The notes under the pieces are model-generated. The model had not been told where the DNA came from and made no database searches. It was given only the letters and a program-made list of their open reading frames with translations. Both the position numbers and the translations under genes were made by a program. From Gordionus sp. m RMFG-2023 (taxonomy: Eukaryota; Nematomorpha; Gordioida; Chordodea; Parachordodidae), in assembly GCF_954871325.1 (NCBI RefSeq), contig NC_088776.1, positions 31,234,508 to 31,298,507 of the forward strand: DNA of 64,000 nt, given 5' to 3'. Shown one piece after another: positions 23,066-34,351 of the stretch. How positions within the stretch are numbered: the stretch's first letter is position 1; each line of letters begins with the position of its first letter.

Positions 23066-23617
23066 CAGGGTTTCGAACCGAACCGCGAAATAGGAACAAA
23101 CCATTAATTTTCTAACCTAACCGAACTTTTGTAAAAAAATATAATAAGAGCGACCCTAACTGATATAAATATTCTTGAACCAATTTAAACAGTTCACAAC
23201 AGTTTTTTTTAAATAATTAATAATTATTAACCTAAATTTGAAATTGTAATTTTCCTTGGGGGCAATTTAAATTCGTGATTTTTTATCAAATTAAAATTTT
23301 TTATACTTAGCTATTTCCATATCAATAAATACCAAGTTTATTGTTTTATATACTCAATTTAATAGAGATTAGTCAAATTACTAGTTAATTAGATAAGAAA
23401 TAGTCTTCATGATCAAAAGATTTTTCTCTAAGAGGAATATTTTAAAAAATTCAAATTTATAAAAACCGGAACGAACCTAAAAGAACCGTTATAAATTCTA
23501 AACCGAACCTAACCTAAATTATTCTTAAAAAAACCGAAATGGAACAAAATCTTTATAAAATTTTAAACTAAAAACCGAACCGAACTGAACAGCTGTACTT
23601 AAGAGTTTGAAACTGTG
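23066..23617. mobile_element. hAT-type MITE with AACCGAAC repeats
   Basis: The left end CAGGGTTTCGAAC and the inverted right end CACAGTTTCAAAC match at 10 of 13 positions. Flanks TTTTAAAT (23,058-23,065) and GTTTAAAT (23,618-23,625) agree at 7 of 8, as an aged hAT duplication would. Subterminal AACCGAACC motifs occur near both ends. It has no coding capacity. Confidence 0.8.
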
Positions 23618-23648
23618 GTTTAAATAATTTGATCTTTTATATCAACAT

Positions 23649-24058
23649 TATAGTCTGCGAGGTAAGACCCGGCAGTGCCCGGCACGTACCCGGCCCGAAA
23701 ATAATCGGGCTTGGACGGGGCCTAATATTTTAAAAAAAAATTTGGGCCGGATCGGGTCGGACCTTGGGAATTTTTTTAAATATATCTTAATTTATCAATT
23801 TTATACTGAATTTTTTATGTAAAACAAAAATATTTGATTTTATTTATTGAAACTAAGCGATATATAACATAAGTCTTTTATTTTGAGTAATTATAAAAAT
23901 TAATTTTTTAGTAAATTTTTTTAAAAAAAAATTCAGGTTCGGGCCGAGCCGGCAAAACTTTTTTAAAAAAATTTCGGGTTCGGGCTGGGCCGCAAAACTT
24001 TTTTAAAAAAAATTTCGGGCCGGGCCGCTTGAAAAATTAGGCCCGATGCAGGTCAATA
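23649..24058. mobile_element. hAT-type MITE, GGGCC-rich, with exact TSD
   Basis: A perfect 8-bp duplication ATCAACAT flanks the element (23,641-23,648 and 24,059-24,066). The ends read TATAGTCTGCGAGG and, inverted, TATTGACCTGCATC. Repeated GGGCCGGGCC-like motifs occur near both ends in an otherwise AT-rich interior. Related ends are seen at 26,257, 30,200, 30,672 and 30,986, so this is the type copy of a local family. Confidence 0.87.
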
Positions 24059-24204
24059 ATCAACATATCTTACATGGCAAGTTGGTCCACCAAAGAAATC
24101 GGTGTAAATATTGGTTTGTTAATTTTTTTTGATGTTATTGAATTTTTATTGATATTACAAATTTAGTAAATAAAAAAAAATGTGAAGAAATAATTAATAG
24201 GACA

Positions 24205-24355
24205 AACATTCTAAATGACCACTATTTAATCATTCTTTTATTTTGTACTAATAAATTCATAATAAATTTTAATTGAATTAGATACGCGCCGAATCGAGGC
24301 AGCGCTGAGTTGAGGCTGCACCTAATTAACGCCGCGCTGAATTGTCGTGCGTCAA
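24205..24355 (-). repeat. Minisatellite cluster with conserved flank, inverted copy
   Basis: Read in reverse it gives CAATTCAGCGCGGCG-type units and then CGATTCGGCGCGTATCTAAT, matching CAAATCGGCGCGTATTTAAT at the junction in the 17,360 copy. The flank (TTTATTAGTA, ATTAAATAG, GTCAT) also matches. Together they form an inverted pair 7 kb apart. Confidence 0.65.
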
Positions 24356-24365
24356 ATTTTTTGCC

Positions 24366-26014
24366 CCGAATTTACATGGAATCTTTCTGAACATATCATT
24401 CGCATATGAAAAATATATAAAAACTCTCCTGAACCTGATAGTTTGTGAATAAAATTGCTTCCATAATTACTTATGTTACGTTCCGAGATAACGTTAATAA
24501 ATATATTGTATGGATTAAGAGGAAATTGTTAGATATTCCGAGAGAATTTGCAGAGATTGTTAAAATAGTAAAGTGAATGTTGTAGAAGTGAAATTTAAAA
24601 ATAAAAAATAAATATTCAAATATACTAAAATATAAAAACTAAATATTAAATTTAAAAATTACCATACAATAATAATCAAAATACAAATTTAAATATTCAA
24701 GTACAATAACTATTCAAATATACAAATTAAAAAAACCAAATACAATAATATTCAAATATACAAATTTAAAAAATACCAAGTACAATAATACAACATCACC
24801 CTCCTTAAATATTATCTTTCTATAGAGTTTTTATCCTGTTCTCCATCTCCCCGCACCGATAAAAACGCGTTATTATTTGATGTTAAAACCGCTGTGGGAC
24901 AATACCTCAACTTAGGCATCCCCCCACAGGACCAACACTCTAATCTGCAAAATAATGCCTGAAATGCAAATTTTTTAAAAAGAGAGCATTTTTCTACAAA
25001 TAGTGAAAACCAAAATTTTTATGAAAATTACTATAACCAAAGGCCTAAAATAAGTGTACCAAAAGACCTCCAATAAGTTTATGGGGAAAACTATCATCAA
25101 ATAGTGACACCTTCTCCCCCCCTCCTTGTCACAATCTTAGCTAAGCCTATGGAACAGAGATAAGGGTTCAAGAGATTCTAAGAGTTGGCCAAGCCTAATT
25201 TAATTGAGATAATAATTAATTTTACTGTGACGATTGGCGGAACAATTTGAAATACAAGCAAACTAATTTCTACCTTTAGGGTCAGGGACTTCTGCACACC
25301 CTTTACATTTATGAGGTAAACATATGTTGCAACCTATTCTTATTGTTACCCTCAACTCCTAAGCATGATGTTGGATATAAAAAATATCTTATGCGATATT
25401 ATTTTTTATGTTGAATACACAAGGGAAAAAATGATTTTTTTATAAACAATTTTGTTTTAGACTTGGCAAAGTAATCAATAATATTACAAAAACGTTGAAA
25501 AAATTTTAAAATTGATAATGTCAATTTTCTTTAATCCAAGAAAGAAAGAGTGATTTTTAAATAGATTTTAAACTTGATAAAATTTTTGGCCCAATAGATG
25601 AGTATTACAAACCTTCAGTAGTTTAAAATAATTTATGCCAATTATAATTTACCTTTGAGTAAAAATATTAAAACTTTAAGATAAACCAAATTTTATTATC
25701 TATTTTAATTTCTTTGTTAGTTAAAAATTTCAATTTATTTGTTGTGGAATAATGAAAATTAAAACAATTCCTTTTAAACTAATCCCAACCGTTTTGTAAT
25801 AATCATTTACTACCCAAACTATTTTACCCGGTTTAAAGTAAAGAATTTATTTTAAAAAAAAATATATATAAAACTGTCCAGAATGGTTTTGTGATACTTT
25901 TCTATTACTCTAAACCTGTTAGCAGGTATAAAATGAAGTTGCTTAAAAAAATTCAATTTTTCTCTTGTGGAGTAAAGGAGATTATTTTTATCGATTTACA
26001 CTATATCCAAAAGG
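24366..26014. other. Non-coding stretch with AT-rich tandem tract
   Basis: At 24,595-24,790 short degenerate units around AATATTCAAATATACAAATT repeat. A GC-richer block at 24,795-24,950 with C-runs and a C-run tail at 25,110-25,150 (TTAGCTAAGCCTATGG) look like transposon remnants of unknown family. No gene was seen. Confidence 0.4.
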
Positions 26015-26257
26015 CAGTGTTGCTCGTTACTTCCAAAAGTAGCGAGCCAAGACTAAGGTTTAAAAAAAGTAACGAAAAATTTACCGGGTTTTTTATTTTC
26101 TGGTATGGTGAATTTTTTTAAAATAATATATCTATTCTTAATTTTTATAGTTAGTAAAGAAAATATTTTAGGCCCGGGCTGAGTATTGAAAATTTTTTTA
26201 GGCCAGGTATATTAAAAAAAATACATGGGCCGGGTCTGGTTTAGGTGCAGGTCTCTG
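26015..26257. mobile_element. Decayed hAT ends
   Basis: A hAT-like end starts at 26,015 (CAGTGTTGCTCGTTACTTCC, with GTAGCGAG repeats). A different family's right end lies at 26,246-26,257 (TGCAGGTCTCTG, inverse CAGAGACCTGCA), with GGGCCGGG motifs before it. The two are probably separate, truncated copies. No target duplication was found for either. Confidence 0.45.
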
Positions 26258-27545
26258 ATATAAATATTATCAATAAAAAAAAATGAATTTTAATTTTAAA
26301 AGTATTTTATAACAACTGTCCTACATTTTAGTATATCTCAATTTTTAAAGTGGATTTTGAAAATTCAAAATAAAAAAGTCTTACTCAAATTTATTTCAAA
26401 AAGTTTATAGTATATAAATTATAAAATAATTAACTCTTAAACATATGTCACTATATTTAACATATTTACGTTTTATTTTTAAAAATTATATCTGCTTTTT
26501 AATGTTCATTGTCATTTTTCATTTATTAATAATCTTTGTAATGAAAAACAAATCACAAAGGGTAATGTTTAATGAATATATTTATATGTCCAATAATCTA
26601 ATATCTGTACAAGGTGGCCGAATTTAATAAATTCTCTAATTATAACTATAATTAATATTTATAATTCAAGATATCTAAATATTTTTTATTATAAATTCAC
26701 TGAAACGCTTTAAACCTGGGTTCAAAAAATAGAACTGATGACAATTCGGATTTGCAAAATTTATCTAAACAGGATTCAGGAACGGTTTTTGGTTTGAAAA
26801 ATAAATCCAAAAACTAGGATTCGCTACTCCGGGTTTAAGTTCGGTAGCTCACCTGCGGTATTCTGCTTCCCCGTTTTATAGGGAAGAATATCATTCGTGA
26901 GAGTGAAAGGGAGATATCTGACAATTCATAAATGAATGAGCTGAATTTAGGTATGCAATATTATTAATGATAAACTTATCAATGGCAGAAAGCCATTTAA
27001 GGCAGGGACAAATTTAGAGTCCCTTGAGGTCCCGACCTTTAATTTAAGTTTATATAAGATTTTAATGATAGATTAAAAAAATAATAGTTTTTATGATTTG
27101 AAAAATTATTTTTCTGAATATATTTTTTTTCGATATTGATAAATATTAAAATATTTGTCATTACTTCCATCTGTTTTATATTAAAATTAGAAATGAAAAC
27201 TTTTTATATAATAACAATATAAATTTTTTTTTTATGATGAACAATATATAATTCATAGGGCTTCAAAAGTAAATTCTTATTATATAGTAAAATTATCTGA
27301 ATAAGTAAGTGTATTATATTGCTTTTTAATATTTAGTAATTATATCTAATAATTATTAATACTTAAAAACTATATAAATTCAAAAAATTTTAGATAACTT
27401 TGGACTAATCTAATTTATCTAATTATTTTCTATTCAAATAAAGTGCTGAAGAAATCTTAAAAATCAAATAAATAAACAATACTATAGTGATAGACACATT
27501 TATAATAATCTATTTTAGATATAAATTATTTCTTATAAATTATAT
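26258..27545. other. Non-coding stretch
   Basis: A block at 26,705-26,930 holds AAACCTGGGTTC, CTCCGGGTTTAAG and a TTCCCCGTTTTATAGGGAA hairpin in GC-richer sequence. It is likely an old MITE. Other frames, such as 26,445-26,627, are composition artefacts. Confidence 0.35.
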
Positions 27546-29045
27546 TTAAAAATAAAATAAACGAGGCGCTTCCCAAAGATGCTATAATTGTATGAGATCT
27601 CCATTTGACCTTTTCTATCCATTGTAAAACACTTAGCATCAGCATTCAATTCCTAACACTAGTTTAAAATTAGCGCTTGAGTTAAAAATAAGCTATTATA
27701 ATTGTTTTCAATTTCACCGTAACCAATCCATCTTATTTTGGAATCGCATTTTCCAAAGATGCCATAAAGTCTATTTGACTCCTTTATTATTCTATCTTTA
27801 CTAAAAATTATATGAAAAGCTACAGCCATCGAGTCTCATATTTGAAATATGATAAAAATTTATTTTTATAATGATAGTAATCTTTTTAGATTTTTCGTTT
27901 ATTTAATTTTTTTATTATAATTGTTTTAGTATTCTTAGATCCTTCATTTTATCTTGATTCTTGATATACAATTTGGTAATTCGTATTTTGATCATAACTT
28001 TATATTATTTTTTTACTGTTTACAAAACAGATTGAAGATTCAACTAAAATACTTGCTATGCATTAGATATTGATATTGGTAAACTTAATGCTCAAGACTT
28101 CATGTGATGTAGATTCATATCAAAATGAAAATATAACTCGATTCAAAATATAATGTAATATCTATAAAGATCATAGAATCATAAGATAACAATATTTTGA
28201 ATTGGAGAAAAAGAAACCTTAATGTATTTAGACGTAATTGAATTTTGAATTACAATTTAAAAGCCTATATTTAAGAATCGGCCTGAGGCTTGCCATTATT
28301 TTTTTTCGTTTATAAGTATATTTTGTTTTATTGACTGCAAAAACAGATTGATGAATTAGTAGGAACAATCAGGCATTAAATATTAGTTCACCCAGATATT
28401 TAGTGCTTCAATTTTACTTCTATCATGTTGCTTCTTGGAATTTTTTTGGCAATAATGCTTTGTTTTTTAATTATTTTGCCAATAATGCGTTGTTCTTTAA
28501 ACTATCTACAAAACGAGAAGCAATAATAGATACTCATTAATTATTGATATAAATTTCATCAAATGTTTGGCTGATTTAACTAAGGAATATATATCATCAT
28601 TTTTATTTGGCTTGTATTTCGGTTACTTTTTTATGGCTGGCAAAAATGATTGAAGAACTAATTAAGGCATTAAATATTAACATAAACCAGATACTTAGAA
28701 CTTCAATATTCTCCGTTCTGGCATGATACTAATTTTGACGATTTTTTTCTTAATTTTTCTTCCTCTTTGAACCATCTGCCAAGCACAATAAAGCAATAAA
28801 ACACCTATGGGTTAGCATTATTTTCATAATCTGTGTTTCCAAAAGCTTGTCTAACCATGCTTAAAGCATGATGTCTAAATTTTCAAGTACTGTACTATAT
28901 ACTAACGCCAACCAGATATTCAATTCCAATTTTTTTTCCAATGACTTTTTTCTTTATACTTTTTACCAAACGGATCAAAATAATATACAATTAAGTACTA
29001 AAGACGTGTCCTGGTTCGTTTTATTTTTAAACTTACTGTTCAGCC
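27546..29045. repeat. Degenerate satellite-like tandem region
   Basis: Loosely repeated phrases recur at irregular intervals of about 135-200 bp. Near 27,555 and 27,757 are CCAAAGATGC(C/T)ATAA. At 28,023, 28,336, 28,505, 28,641, 28,783 and 28,966 are variants of CAAAACAGATTGAAGAA. After several of these comes CCAGATATTTAGTGCTTCAA. The pattern suggests an old satellite array that has drifted. The 61-codon frame at 28,868 is not a gene. Confidence 0.45.
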
Positions 29046-30090
29046 CAGGCTAGATTTTAACTTAGGACCCCCTATTTTGGTTCTTTAAATGTGTACAAGC
29101 TGGCCTATTTAAGGAAGACTTAATCACTATCGATAAGTTCACCTTTTCAATTTTTAAATCTAAATAGAATGAAAATTGGGCAAAGAGCATAATTTTAAAG
29201 ATTCAAAAAGTTGTTCTATTAGTACAATATATAATTTTATATTTTTTGTAATTAAGTGTCTATGCCATGCCTTGGTAATGGTGTTTTATCAAGTAGGATA
29301 ACAACCAACTTCATAGTGATTAACTTATAATATATGCAAATTAAAACAAATTGTTCGAATAACCTATATAGTTCAGTTCTATTAATGACAGGTCAATAAT
29401 CGGAAGGTCTGATAAATCTTGGAGAAATTTTTTAAAATTATATGAAAATGAATTTGATAAAAAATAAAAAATACAGGAACTGTAAAAAAATTGAATTTAA
29501 TAGTTAGTTACCGGAATTATAAATGTACAATAAAATAAATATAACTAGCTATTAATAAAATGTAAATGCTAACTTTGGTTTTATTTTTTTGGAAGCTATA
29601 TGGATTGATAAATAGAATATGTTTCGAAATAAGATGAACCAGGACACGGCCTAAAGAAAGGCATACATATCATTATACTTAAGTGTTTGGTAGTCATTAT
29701 AAAAAAATTAAAACTATAAATATATAGTTATAAATTATAGGGTAGTTTTATATATATTATATATACACTTTACCTTTATATCGTAGAAATTATCAAGAAT
29801 TACTACAATTATTAGTAACCATATGATAAAATTTAAAATGAAGACTCTCGAAATATCTAAATAAGTGACATTAAGCTTTTTTAAAATCCAGAGATATATT
29901 TAATGAAAAATAATCAATAAAGATGGTTTCAAGTTTTATGATTTCTTATTAAAGCAATAAACAGAAAATTTAAGAAAAGGAAACCGTATTTATTAATGAA
30001 TGATCATAGTAGCAGGCTACAATTTAATCATTAAATGCAAAATAAAAAAAATATATTATTTAACAAAATTAGACTCCAGAATAAATATTC
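29046..30090. other. AT-rich non-coding stretch
   Basis: I saw no gene, array or transposon end here. Two phrases, CGTGTCCTGGTTCG near 29,007 and ACCAGGACACGG near 29,640, are inverted and may be decayed element ends about 640 bp apart, but they lack other support. Confidence 0.35.
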
Positions 30091-30200
30091 TCTATTTTCT
30101 CTGTCCGGCCTAATAATTATTTTGCCCTGCCCGGCCCAAATAAATTTTTTTTAGACGTTACTTACCCCAGCCTAACCGGACCAGGCAATGCAGATCTCTA
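30091..30200. mobile_element. hAT MITE fragment, TAGAGATCTGCA end
   Basis: The right end inverted reads TAGAGATCTGCATTGCCTGG, the same end as the element at 30,672. GCCCTGCCCGGCCC motifs lie inside. The left part is missing or too degenerate to define. Confidence 0.55.
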
Positions 30201-30671
30201 ATGATTACGCAATAAATATATTATTTATAATGTTTGTATCATTGCAGATAAAATATAATTGGAACATTTTTGATATGATGATATAATATATTTTAAAAAA
30301 TATATTAAAACTTATATAATAGGGGGAAAATTAGGAAATTTTTTATAGTAGTAGTATAAAAATCGAGTTGCAAAAAGTATTCGTCAGAGTATTTATTTGT
30401 GCAAAACTATTCGTCAAAGTATTCGTATTTAAACACTTATTTTGGAAATTTTTTATTAATTTATTTATATTATTTTTTTTATAATCAAATACTTTTTCTG
30501 GAATGTATTTGTATTTACATTCAAGCATTTTTTAGAATTGTCCAACCCTGGTCGTGTCTTATATTTTTATGAAATTTAAGGATTATTATTATGCTATCTA
30601 ATTGAGATTTTTAAAAAAATTATAGAAAGGGAGGGGGGGGGGTTGATAATTTTCCTTGTAAATGATACAAG

Positions 30672-30986
30672 TAGAGATCTGCAAATCAGGGTTGGGCAGG
30701 ACCGGGTCTTTTTAAAAATAATTTGGGTTCGGGCTGGGTTGGGCATAAAATTGTAAATATGATATCATTATATTTTATCAAATAAATTGATATATTTTAA
30801 AATTCTTGCAAGAAACAAGACGCTAATTATTTTTATTTGTAGAATATTTTATTTAGTATTAAATTTTTCTATATTTAAATATATTCGGGCCGGATAGGGA
30901 GGTCAAATAATTTTCATTTGTATTTCAAATTGGGCTTTTTGGGAACCGGGCCGGGCCTGAGAAATTAGGCCCGATGCAGATAACTA
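30672..30986. mobile_element. hAT MITE, TAGAGATCTGCA family
   Basis: The left end TAGAGATCTGCA and the inverted right end TAGTTATCTGCA agree at 10 of 12 positions. Subterminal GGGTTGGGCAGG and GGGCCGGGCC motifs resemble the type copy at 23,649-24,058. No 8-bp duplication remains, so the flanks have changed or the copy has recombined. Confidence 0.65.
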
Positions 30987-32187
30987 TCAGGGAGTACTCT
31001 ACATGAGATTTTAGCGTCATTGGCTTAGGGGTTTAAAGATACCTAAGCCGAAAGCCTTCGTTATTTTAGTTTTGCCATAAATGAAACAAATATTTAGTTC
31101 TATAAAATAACTTGTATAGTTTTTAATTTGCAATATCTTTATATGTTTTTGATAATTTTACCATATTAAACTGGATAAATGAAGTCCAAAATAAGTGGAA
31201 AAAATGGGATTTGAAACAAAGGAATTAAAGAGTGAGGATTTGCATCCGCAAGGAGCATATACCTACCCGTTTAGCACGTTATATAGACGTTAAACCCACA
31301 AAAAAAACAAATCAATCGAATAATTTTATATTCTTACGAATTGAATAATTATTTCGTATTCTTTCGAATCAAATATTTCTTTGTTTGAGTACGAATAATA
31401 ATTATTTGATTCATCGAGTATTCAATTCGAATTGAAAATTATTTTTTTTTGAAAAAATATTTTCAAAAGGGAAAAAATGAAATATTAATTTATATGGCAA
31501 TAATTAAAAAATTAAAAGTTTCAATATTTATGTAAATTTCATATATTTAAAAACAATATCGAAGTCTATGAATAAAATCGAATATCGACTAGTTACGAAT
31601 ATTGACTATAATTTTGAATAATATATAATATCTAATAATTTCACTTATGAATAATTTCGAAAAATCAAATAACTTCGAATAACGAAAAGGTTATTATTTG
31701 ATGAATAATTTTTTCCGTTAATCCGTTATTTCTTATATTCTGTTCGTTATTGGGTTATTCCTACTAGTTACGAATAAAATCAAATAACTAAATACTTCAA
31801 TAATGGACCCCTATGGTATCACATATAACATTATATCAATAATTCATGTGCGGTCTCTTAACAATATTTGAACTTATCATGCTGTTTTGCTTTACATAAA
31901 ATTGGTTCACATTGGATTAAATTCAGTTTCGATATTGCTGATTGCAAAAAAAATTTTGTTTTAGTTTAAAAAAATAACATTTATAATAAATGCTATATAA
32001 GTACAAATCTGGGTAATATCATTTTAATTTACAGATAATTTTGTTTATTTAGTAATATATTTTATTTTTCTTACTGCTAAAGATTTTATATTGTTTTTAA
32101 ATAAGTTTTTTAAGGGTATAATTTTTATTCGTGATTTTATGAGTATACAAAAATTAACTAAAATATTATATTATTTATAAGTTGACT
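30987..32187. other. tRNA-like scraps and TTCGAAT-rich inverted stretch
   Basis: At 31,017-31,060 TGGCTTAGGGGTTTAAAG resembles a pol III A box and forms a GGCTTAGG/CCTAAGCC hairpin. On the minus strand around 31,300-31,220, ACGGGTAGG followed by CTTGCGGATGCAAATCC looks like a tRNA-derived SINE. From 31,310 to 31,800 many ATTCGAAT/CGAATAA motifs on both strands suggest an old hAT-like MITE. No gene was seen. Confidence 0.4.
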
Positions 32188-32407
32188 ATGAATAAAGGGA
32201 AAGTGTCTGGAAATCAGATAAATATTTATCCATTCCAAAGTGATTCTTCAAACAAAAATGTTAAACGAGGAATCCCTCTGCTCAGAAACAATGATCATCA
32301 AACAACGCCAACAGTAATATCTAAGATGAATTTTCAAGATTTAACTTTCCAACCAGCAAATCAAGTTATGCAAGCTAATACCCAAGAAATGTTATCTCAA
32401 AAAAGAG
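32188..32407 (+). CDS. Candidate first coding exon of an unknown gene
   Basis: The frame starts with ATG at 32,188 (MNKGKVSGNQINIYPFQSD) and stays open for 73 codons to a good splice donor, AAAAGAG|GTAAAT. Amino-acid use (Q, T, P, D, N, M spread through the segment) is unlike the lysine- and isoleucine-loaded chance frames around it, and codons are not simply AT-maximised. The encoded piece is polar with no domain I recognise. A matching acceptor is not obvious in the next 350 bp before the foldback element, so the rest of the gene may be far downstream or outside the window. It does not join in frame to the long ORF at 56,523. Confidence 0.45.
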
Positions 32408-32771
32408 GTAAATAAACGATATTTTTATTTATTTATTTATTAAATTTTTGATTTATCAGACCGAACGTAATTTTTTTTGTTTAAATAGATTTTTAAAATT
32501 ACCCCCCCCCCCCCGTATCAAATTGAAACAGAAGATTTATAATGATTTCAGATATCGTCGGCCTAGAATTGGAATGATCCACTTGCGCAAATGTTCAAAA
32601 TGAGAAAATCAACATTATAAAATCAAATATAGGAAAACCTTATTGATCAATTTTGACAAAGCTATAACTTTGGCAAAAATTAAAATTTTTTAATCTAGTT
32701 TTTATTTATATATATTGGGAATAAATAAGTTATTATCCACTTCTAACTCAATGATAAAAATTATGGACTTA

Positions 32772-33135
32772 CAGGGTTTCCCATTCAAAAAAGGAAAAGA
32801 CCCATTCAAAAAAGGAAAAGTTTCAATCATAAAAGGAAAAGGTCCTATCAAAAAAGGAAAAGGGTTAATCATAAAAGGAAAAGGCCCGAACAAAAAAGGA
32901 AAAGTGTCAATCAAAAAAGGAAAACTCTTAAAAAGAAAGGAAAAAGTCCGATCAAAAAAGGAAAAGTGTTAAACAAAAAAGGAAAAGGTTCAATCAAAAA
33001 AGGAAAAGTGTCAAACAAAAAAGGAAAAGGTTCAATCAAAAAAGGAAAAGTGTAAATTGGAAAAGGAAAATTACCAAAAGTAAAGGAAAAGTGTCAATCA
33101 AAAAAGGAAAATTCCCATTCAAAAAAGGAAAATCG
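32772..33135 (+). repeat. Tandem AAAAAAGGAAAAG units, left arm
   Basis: About 16 units of a core AAAAAAGGAAAAG with linkers such as TGTCAATC, GGTTCAATC and ACCCATTC. Unit length is about 18-24 bp. Purine-rich on this strand. It is the inverse of 34,095-34,345. Confidence 0.9.
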
Positions 33136-34094
33136 TAATTTTTTAAAATAAATTACTAATTTTTCAATTTTTCTTAAATTTTTATTTATTTTTGTCATTC
33201 CTTCTTATTTTATTTCTAACTTTTTGCTATTTCTTTACTTTATTTGTATCTTTTCTCAATTTATTTTTCTTAATATATCTTTTCTCACTATATCTTTTCT
33301 CAATTTTTTTACTTCTCATTTTTGATAATTCTTTTATATTTTAAAATAATTTATAAATTTAAGGTCCATTTATTTAACAATTCTTTACGTTTTTTTTTCA
33401 TCATACATACAATATTCTTTTTATGATTTTTTCATTGTAATTTTTTAGATATATTTCTAACCTTTTCAATCTCTTCATTTTTAATCTTTATTTTTTTGAC
33501 CTATTCTCAATTTCTTCTCATTTTGATAATTTTAAAAATAAAAATTTAAGAATGATTATTGTATTTAATTGCAATTCCTAAATTAAATTAATCGTTTGGT
33601 TATAAATGTACCTTTTAAAATTAAATAAGTTTGAACTGTAATACCAAACGATATGTAAATTAATAAAATATAATCATTTTTAAATTCTTATAATTGAAAT
33701 TATCGAAAATGAGAAGAAAAAAAATTGAGAAAAGCTCAAAATAATAAAGATTAAAAATGAAAAGATTAAAAAGGTTAGAAATGTATGTAATAGAAAAAAT
33801 CATAAAAAGAATATTGTATGTATGATGAAATAAAAACGTAAAGAATTGTTAAAAAAATGGACCAAAATTTATAAATTTTTTTTAAAAATGCAAATGAATT
33901 ATCAAAAATGAGAAGAAAAATAAATTGAGAGAAGATATAATAAGAAAAATAAAGTAAAGAAAATCGCAAAAAGTTAGAAATAAATTGAGAAAAGATTCAG
34001 TAAGAAAATAAATGAAATCGCAAAAAATTAGAAATAAAATAAGAAGGAATAATAAAAATAAATAAAAATTTAAGAATAATTGACAAAAAATTAC

Positions 34095-34345
34095 GATTTT
34101 CCTTTTTTGAATGGGAATTTTTCTTTTTTGATTGCTTTTCCTTTCCTTTTGGGAATTTTCCTTTTTCGATTGACACTTTTCCTTTTTTGATCGGACCTTT
34201 TCCTTTTTTGTTTGACACTTTTCCTTTTTTGATCGGACTTTTTACTTTCTTTTTGGGAATTTTCCTTTTTTGCTTGATACTTTACCTTTTTTGTTTGGGC
34301 CTTTTCCTTTTATCATTGAAACTTTTCCTTTTTTGAATGGGAAAC
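34095..34345 (-). repeat. Tandem AAAAAAGGAAAAG units, right arm
   Basis: The same unit as the left arm in reverse orientation, with about 11 copies. Copy number and linker order differ from the left arm, so the arms have expanded or contracted independently. Confidence 0.9.
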
Positions 34346-34351
34346 CCTGTA

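Larger units (their letters stand above)
32772..34349. mobile_element. Foldback-type element with tandem-repeat arms
   Basis: The ends CAGGGTTTCCCATTC (left) and its exact inverse (right, 34,335-34,349) are flanked by TA on both sides, suggesting a TA target duplication as in Tc1/mariner-like transposition. The first 370 bp of the left arm are tandem units of about 21 bp built on AAAAAAGGAAAAG with changing linkers. The right arm carries the inverted version (34,095-34,345). Inner parts of the arms also pair, so nearly the whole 1,578 bp can form one hairpin around a spacer of about 150 bp. No transposase is present, and the open frames here are repeat artefacts. Confidence 0.88.

Noticed and set aside
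24795-24830. Possible LTR retrotransposon border (ACAACATCACCCTCC)
   Set aside because: No matching terminal repeat, primer-binding site or coding remnant was found near it.
32715-33060. Open frames of lysine-glycine repeats on both strands
   Set aside because: They arise from the AAAAAAGGAAAAG tandem units of the foldback element and have mirror frames on the opposite strand. They are not genes.
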